Shown here piece after piece: positions 60,515 to 64,000 of a stretch of 64,000 nt of DNA; position 1 is the stretch's first letter; each line of letters starts with the position of its first letter. The position numbers and the translations under genes were made by a program. Source of the stretch: Actinomadura rupiterrae. GTDB lineage: Bacteria; Actinomycetota; Actinomycetes; Streptosporangiales; Streptosporangiaceae. The DNA is taken from positions 1 through 64,000 of the forward strand of contig NZ_JAMZEA010000020.1 of assembly GCF_024172125.1 (NCBI RefSeq), in the 5' to 3' direction. Under the pieces are notes generated by a model. It did not search any database, was not told the origin of the DNA, and worked only from the letters and a program-made list of their open reading frames with translations.

Positions 60515-61354
60515 TTACTTGGGCTCGCCGAGCTCGATCGGCACGCCGACGAGCGAGCCGTACTCGGTCCAGGAGCCGTCGTAGTTCTTCACCTCGGGCA
60601 GGCCCAGCAGCTCGTGCAGGGCGAACCAGGTGTGGGACGAGCGCTCGCCGATGCGGCAGTAGGCGATGGTCGCCTTGCCCAGGTCGACGCCGGCCTCGGT
60701 GTAGAGGGCGCGCAGGTCCTCGTCGGACTTGAACGTGCCGTCGTCGTTGGCCGCCTTGGACCACGGGATCGAGCGCGCGGTCGGGACGTGCCCGGCCCGC
60801 TGCGCCTGCTCCTGCGGCAGGTGCGCCGGGGCGAGCAGCTTGCCCGAGAACTCGTCGGGCGAGCGGACGTCGATCAGGTTCTTGGACCCGATCGCGTCCA
60901 CGACCTCCTCGCGGAAGGCGCGGATCGCCAGGTCCTGCTCCTGCGCCTTGTACTGCGTGGCCGGACGGGACGGGACGTCCACGACCAGCTCGCGGGAGTC
61001 CAGCTCCCACTTCTTGCGGCCGCCGTCGAGGAGCTTCACGTTCTCGTGGCCGTACAGCTTGAAGTACCAGTACGCGTAGGCGGCGAACCAGTTGTTGTTG
61101 CCGCCGTACAGGATGACGGTGTCGTCGTTCGCGATGCCCTTGCGGGACAGCAGTTCCTCGAAGCCCTGCCGGTCGACGAAGTCGCGGCGGACCGGGTCCT
61201 GCAGCTCCGTCTTCCAGTCGATCTTCACGGCACCGCGGATGTGGCCCTTGTCGTAGGCGGACACGTCCTCGTCCACCTCGACCAGCACCAGGCCGGGGTC
61301 GTCGAGGTGGGCCTCGGCCCAAGCGGCGTCCACCAGGACGTCGGAGCGGCTCAT
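60515..61354 (-). CDS. cysA2: Thiosulfate sulfurtransferase (rhodanese), CysA2-like
   Basis: A 279-residue two-domain rhodanese. The N-terminal inactive domain (MSRSDVLVDAAWAEAHLDDP) and C-terminal domain (LIDVRSPDEFSG; GHVPTARSIPW) end with the active loop CRIGERSS, Cys233. Transfers sulfane sulfur from thiosulfate to cyanide or thiols. Starts with ATGA overlap to the DUF4395 gene. The Cys-rich leader upstream suggests control by cysteine supply. Confidence 0.94.
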   Translation of the reverse strand: MSRSDVLVDAAWAEAHLDDPGLVLVEVDEDVSAYDKGHIRGAVKIDWKTELQDPVRRDFVDRQGFEELLSRKGIANDDTVILYGGNNNWFAAYAYWYFKLYGHENVKLLDGGRKKWELDSRELVVDVPSRPATQYKAQEQDLAIRAFREEVVDAIGSKNLIDVRSPDEFSGKLLAPAHLPQEQAQRAGHVPTARSIPWSKAANDDGTFKSDEDLRALYTEAGVDLGKATIAYCRIGERSSHTWFALHELLGLPEVKNYDGSWTEYGSLVGVPIELGEPK

Positions 61355-61788
61355 GCGGGAACCTCCCTGTCGGAGCGATTCTTCGGTAGCAAGCGGCGGA
61401 TCAGCAGATACATCTCGCAGCCGAGGCAGAACCCGAACGCCGCGTTCAGGAACGCCGCCGCCAGCGCGAGAGCCGTGGCGCCGATACCGATCCAGGGGGT
61501 CCCGAGCGCGAACCCGACCGTCCCCACCAGCGCGAACACCAGTCCGACGCCCTGCGCGAAGCGGGGCGGGGGCGCGGGTTCGAGTTCGCTTGGCGGGCCT
61601 ATGCGCGGCCGGACGAGCACTTTGAAGACCAGCCCGTACGGGGAGAACCGCAGACCGAGGAGAGCTCCTAGGGCGAAGACCATGGTCTGAGCGGCGAGCA
61701 ACCCCCAGCTTCCCGTGACCAGGACCGCCACCAGGACGACCGAGGTGAGGGCGGCGGCAAACCGTTGCCCTCTCGGGTCGACCTGCAT
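61351..61788 (-). CDS. DUF4395 membrane protein
   Basis: A 145-residue protein: MQVDPRGQRFAAALTSVVL at the start and four hydrophobic helices, ending in CLGCEMYLLIRRL, whose CxxC is a family hallmark. DUF4395 proteins accompany thioredoxin and rhodanese genes and may pass electrons or sulfur in the membrane. Overlaps the rhodanese start by 4 bp. Confidence 0.9.
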   Translation of the reverse strand: MQVDPRGQRFAAALTSVVLVAVLVTGSWGLLAAQTMVFALGALLGLRFSPYGLVFKVLVRPRIGPPSELEPAPPPRFAQGVGLVFALVGTVGFALGTPWIGIGATALALAAAFLNAAFGFCLGCEMYLLIRRLLPKNRSDREVPA

Positions 61789-61865
61789 GGGAGGCTCCCA
61801 GATGCGGGGGAAGCGTGCGTGCGAGCGGTGTTCAGAACAACCGGGGTTGGATACGGCTCGATGCC

Positions 61866-61931
61866 TCAGACCATGCGACAGAGCGAGGCGGCCACGCGGC
61901 AGAAGTCCACCGCGCGACGCTTCGTGAGCAT
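61866..61931 (-). CDS. 21-residue Cys-containing leader peptide (Ms5788A family)
   Basis: ATG 61931 encodes MLTKRRAVDFCRVAASLCRM followed by V and TGA. Basic start, two Cys and the LCR ending match the Cys-rich leader peptides that precede sulfur-assimilation operons in actinobacteria, where ribosome stalling at Cys codons controls the following genes (known for M. smegmatis Ms5788A). It lies 77 bp before the DUF4395 start. The 560-bp gap (61789-62348) otherwise contains a repeat tract (62110-62350) and nothing I can name. Confidence 0.82.
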   Translation of the reverse strand: MLTKRRAVDFCRVAASLCRMV

Positions 61932-62109
61932 CTGCTCTGTCCAGTAACGCACGCTCCGACTCTAAACCGGCTTCCGCTCGAATGTCACGCCCGTCTCGCC
62001 TGCCGAGACGGTGATGAGCATCTCACCGCAGGTCAGAGGGGTCGCGTTTCATGCGACGAGCCCTTGCCCGAACGGGCTTCCCGTGACTTGGCGCCGCTTC
62101 GGGACGACC

Positions 62110-62350
62110 GGACGGCTCAGCCGGCGGCCCCGGCCGGCGCCTCCGGGACGGTCAGACGGTGCCTCCGGGCTGCGCTCCGGAAGGTCAGGCGACCGACTCC
62201 GGGCGGCGCTCCGGAAAGCCAGGCGACTGGCTCCGGGCGGTGCCTCCGAGGCGGACAGGCGACGGCGCCGGGACGGTCAGGCAACGGCGACGGAGCGGTC
62301 AGGCAACGGCGACGGCGCCGGGACGGTCAGGCGGCGGTGCCGGAGCGGTC
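62110..62350. repeat. Irregular repeat tract following the thioredoxin gene
   Basis: GC-rich units around GGTCAGGC recur about every 25 bp, the clearest near 62273, 62298, 62325 and 62347. The last copy includes the TGA stop of the thioredoxin gene (62349-62351), so the gene's end appears to have been copied several times. Confidence 0.68.
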
Positions 62351-62774
62351 AGGCTACGGCGGTGCCGAGGGCGGCGATCACGTCGGCCTTGCGGGGCGCG
62401 CCGCTCGCGCGCTGGACGATCCGGCCGTCCGCGTCGAGCACCAGGGTCGTGGGCGTCCGGATGATGTCGAGCTTCCGGACGAGGTCGAGGTTCGCCTCGG
62501 CGTCCACCTCGACGTGGACGACGCCGTCGACCATCCCGGCGACCTCGCCCAGGATCCGGCTGGTCGTCCGGCAGGGGGCGCAAAATGCGGTCGAGAACTG
62601 CACCAGCGTGGCGCGCTCGCCCAGCTCGGCGCCCAGATCGCCGGAACGGAGGCGTCCGTCGTCCACCGCGCGCAACCTCCCATCGCGCCACCGCCGCAGC
62701 AGCCCGAAAGCGGTCGCCGCAACCAGGACGACCGCCGCCACCACGACTCCGCTGACCATCACCCGCCACAACAT
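62349..62774 (-). CDS. thiX: Membrane-anchored thioredoxin-like protein (ThiX-like)
   Basis: A 141-residue protein. An N-terminal helix (MVSGVVVAAVVLVAATAFGLL) anchors it outside the cytoplasm. The thioredoxin fold carries the active CxxC in FSTAFCAPCRTT and the cis-Pro segment IIRTPTTLVL. In Mycobacterium thiX precedes cysA2-sseC; here a leader and DUF4395 stand between. A second start five codons later (MVSG) is possible. Confidence 0.88.
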   Translation of the reverse strand: MLWRVMVSGVVVAAVVLVAATAFGLLRRWRDGRLRAVDDGRLRSGDLGAELGERATLVQFSTAFCAPCRTTSRILGEVAGMVDGVVHVEVDAEANLDLVRKLDIIRTPTTLVLDADGRIVQRASGAPRKADVIAALGTAVA

Positions 62775-62829
62775 ACGACCCCCCGCCGCGATTCCGCGTC
62801 CCCCGAAGCGGTCAGGCCCAGATCCCCCA

Positions 62830-63006
62830 GACCGACTGTCGGTCGGATCAGGTGCCCACCAGACCGACAGTCGGTCGGTGGCGGACAGACCGACCGTCGG
62901 TCGGTGGCTGCCGGACCGACCGTCGGTCGGCGGTGGACAGACCGACTGTCGGTCGGCGACTGCCGGACCGACTGTCGGTCGGTGACTGCCGGACCGACTG
63001 TCGGTC
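62830..63006. repeat. Array of seven 15-bp palindromes
   Basis: GACCGACTGTCGGTC or a centre-base variant occurs at 62830, 62862, 62888, 62914, 62940, 62966 and 62992. Spacing is 32 bp once and then exactly 26 bp five times. The array fills the gap (62775-63035) upstream of the leftward thioredoxin gene and downstream of the anti-sigma gene. Confidence 0.95.
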
Positions 63007-63035
63007 TGGTGGGGTCGGGACCGCGGCCGGGCGGG

Positions 63036-63743
63036 TCAGGCGGGGATGGTGACGAGGCGGTGGCCTTCGAGGGTGTCGACCTGGAACGACATGATCTGGT
63101 CGCGAGAGTACATCGTGGCGCCCTCGTACTCGCCCTCGCCGTTCGCGGACGGCACGGACCAGCTGCCCAGCATCTCCCGCTTGCCCGCCTTCGTGACGAG
63201 GTACCAGCGGCAGCGCGAGCCCTTCGGGACGCCCGTGATGGTGATCTCGGAGTAGGTGCCCCACGACTCGCGGCGCACGACGACGCTGGCCGTGACGTGG
63301 TTGGACGGGTTGGTCCCCGTCAGCTTCTCGCCCGGCTCCTCGGTGCTCGTGGACGTCGGCGACGGGCGCGCCTGCGGGGTCCCCGCGACCTGGTGCCCGA
63401 CGACACCGCCGAGCAGCAGCCCGAAGACCATGAGGACGGCCGCGGCCGCCGCCAGCGGAGTCCAGCCCACCGCCGGACGGCGCCGGAACCAGGGCCGGCG
63501 GCTCTCCTCGGCGGCCTTGGCGAGCAGGCCGTCCAGGACGCCAGGCGCCGGATCGGCGACCTCGTCGATCTGCCCGGTGTCCACGCGTCCGAGCAGCGCG
63601 GGCAGCCCGGCGAGCGCGGCCAGCTCGTCCCGGCAGGCGGGGCAGCGCGCCAGGTGCTCGTCCACCCGGGCGCGCTCGGCCGGGTCGATCGCGCCGAGGA
63701 CGTAGACGCCCAGCGCGGTCCGCACGTCTCCGCAGTCGTTCAC
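63036..63743 (-). CDS. Anti-sigma factor with zinc-finger (RskA/RslA-type)
   Basis: A 235-residue protein. The N-terminal HC2 zinc-binding motif is in RARVDEHLARCPACRDEL (His29, Cys33, Cys36, with upstream Cys4). One membrane helix follows at ~98-115 (AAAAAVLMVFGLLLGGVVG), then a ~125-residue exterior domain (RskA-like). It overlaps the sigma-factor gene by 4 bp. Typical pair: the anti-sigma holds the sigma factor at the membrane until an outside signal. Confidence 0.92.
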   Translation of the reverse strand: MNDCGDVRTALGVYVLGAIDPAERARVDEHLARCPACRDELAALAGLPALLGRVDTGQIDEVADPAPGVLDGLLAKAAEESRRPWFRRRPAVGWTPLAAAAAVLMVFGLLLGGVVGHQVAGTPQARPSPTSTSTEEPGEKLTGTNPSNHVTASVVVRRESWGTYSEITITGVPKGSRCRWYLVTKAGKREMLGSWSVPSANGEGEYEGATMYSRDQIMSFQVDTLEGHRLVTIPA

Positions 63744-64000
63744 GGCGCCAGCCCCCGCTCCTCCAGTGCGAGTTTGAGCGCCCGCAGGGCGTAGTAGGTC
63801 CGCGACTTCACCGTGCCGGGCGGGATGCCGAGGGCGCGGGCCGCCTCCGCGACCGACCGCCCCCGGTAGTAGGTCTCCACGAGCACCGCGCGGTGGCTGG
63901 GGCTCAGGTCGGCCAGCGCCTCCGCGACCGTCCAGGACTCCAGCGCCCGGTCGATGTCGTCCACCCCGGGCGTGCCGACCACCTGCTCGTCGATGCCGGT
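63740..64000 (-). CDS. ECF sigma factor (5' part outside window)
   Basis: 86 residues remain. Region sigma-4 is complete: LADLSPSHRAVLVETYYRG and the HTH SVAEAARALGIPPGTVKSRT, ending YYALRALKLALEERGLAP. Region 2 lies beyond the right edge. It is coupled to the RskA-like anti-sigma gene, as for SigK/SigL-type pairs. Confidence 0.93.
   Translation of the reverse strand, partial: TGIDEQVVGTPGVDDIDRALESWTVAEALADLSPSHRAVLVETYYRGRSVAEAARALGIPPGTVKSRTYYALRALKLALEERGLAP

Noticed and set aside
62830..63006. CRISPR array
   Set aside because: The repeated unit is only 15 bp, spacers are 11 bp (17 once) and share sequence, and no cas gene is present.

Overview
The window is very GC-rich, with GTG and TTG starts and many ATGA-coupled genes. 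It encodes an EccB/EccC/EccD type VII (ESX) secretion system with mycosins, an XRE/DUF397 pair, a Cys-rich leader-controlled sulfurtransferase operon, and galactofuranan genes. All of this points to a chromosomal segment of a non-mycobacterial actinomycete. I lean towards Streptosporangiales/Thermomonosporaceae (Actinomadura-like), but the genus is an inference. No rRNA, tRNA, insertion sequence, integrase or CRISPR array was recognised.

1-15.8 kb is a cell-envelope glycan locus. Two paralogous sulfotransferase-like genes (one cut by the window edge and lacking a normal PAPS loop) sit beside a coupled operon glf - glfT2-like - ABC permease - ABC ATPase, which makes UDP-Galf, polymerises galactan and exports it. 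Around it lie a membrane-anchored GH43 glycosidase, a membrane esterase, a large membrane protein with a repeated FPYAQQIP motif and an extracellular propeller-like domain, a GT2 glycosyltransferase and a LytR-CpsA-Psr ligase. Together these can build, decorate, trim and attach a galactan-type wall polymer.

15.9-33.1 kb begins the ESX-linked territory. It holds two convergent genes that look like the two halves of DUF6177, an EspI/MinD-like ATPase with a very long low-complexity N-terminus, a Pro-rich membrane protein, and then a module YbaB-like - WXG100 - giant 2,283-residue toxin - immunity-type genes. The giant protein has a WXG-like export module, a membrane segment, two copies of a caspase-like peptidase domain (the first missing both catalytic residues), an ADP-ribosyltransferase domain and a C-terminal PD-(D/E)XK-type nuclease domain.

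33.2-41.9 kb is mixed accessory DNA: a small membrane protein, a frameshifted DinB-like remnant, a DUF3558-like protein, LysR and AraC regulators, a secreted protein, an SRPBCC protein, an ATP-binding anti-sigma-like protein, XRE/DUF5753 plus DUF397, and a pentapeptide-repeat protein.

42.1-46.6 kb repeats the effector module: double-YbaB-like - WXG100 - toxin N-terminal module - HNH nuclease - two SUKH/SMI1-type immunity genes. Here a single in-frame TAG separates the export module from the nuclease.

46.7-60.0 kb is the ESX core: mycosin, PPE/EspB-like and partner substrates, two WXG100 proteins, eccB, eccD, divergent eccC and a second mycosin. A perfect CRP-type palindrome and a promoter lie upstream of the WXG100 genes. 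No eccE or eccA was seen.

60.1-64.0 kb is a sulfur/redox block (sseC/DUF1416, rhodanese, DUF4395, 21-aa Cys leader, ThiX-like thioredoxin), an array of seven 15-bp palindromes with a 26-bp period, and an anti-sigma/ECF-sigma pair cut by the right edge.
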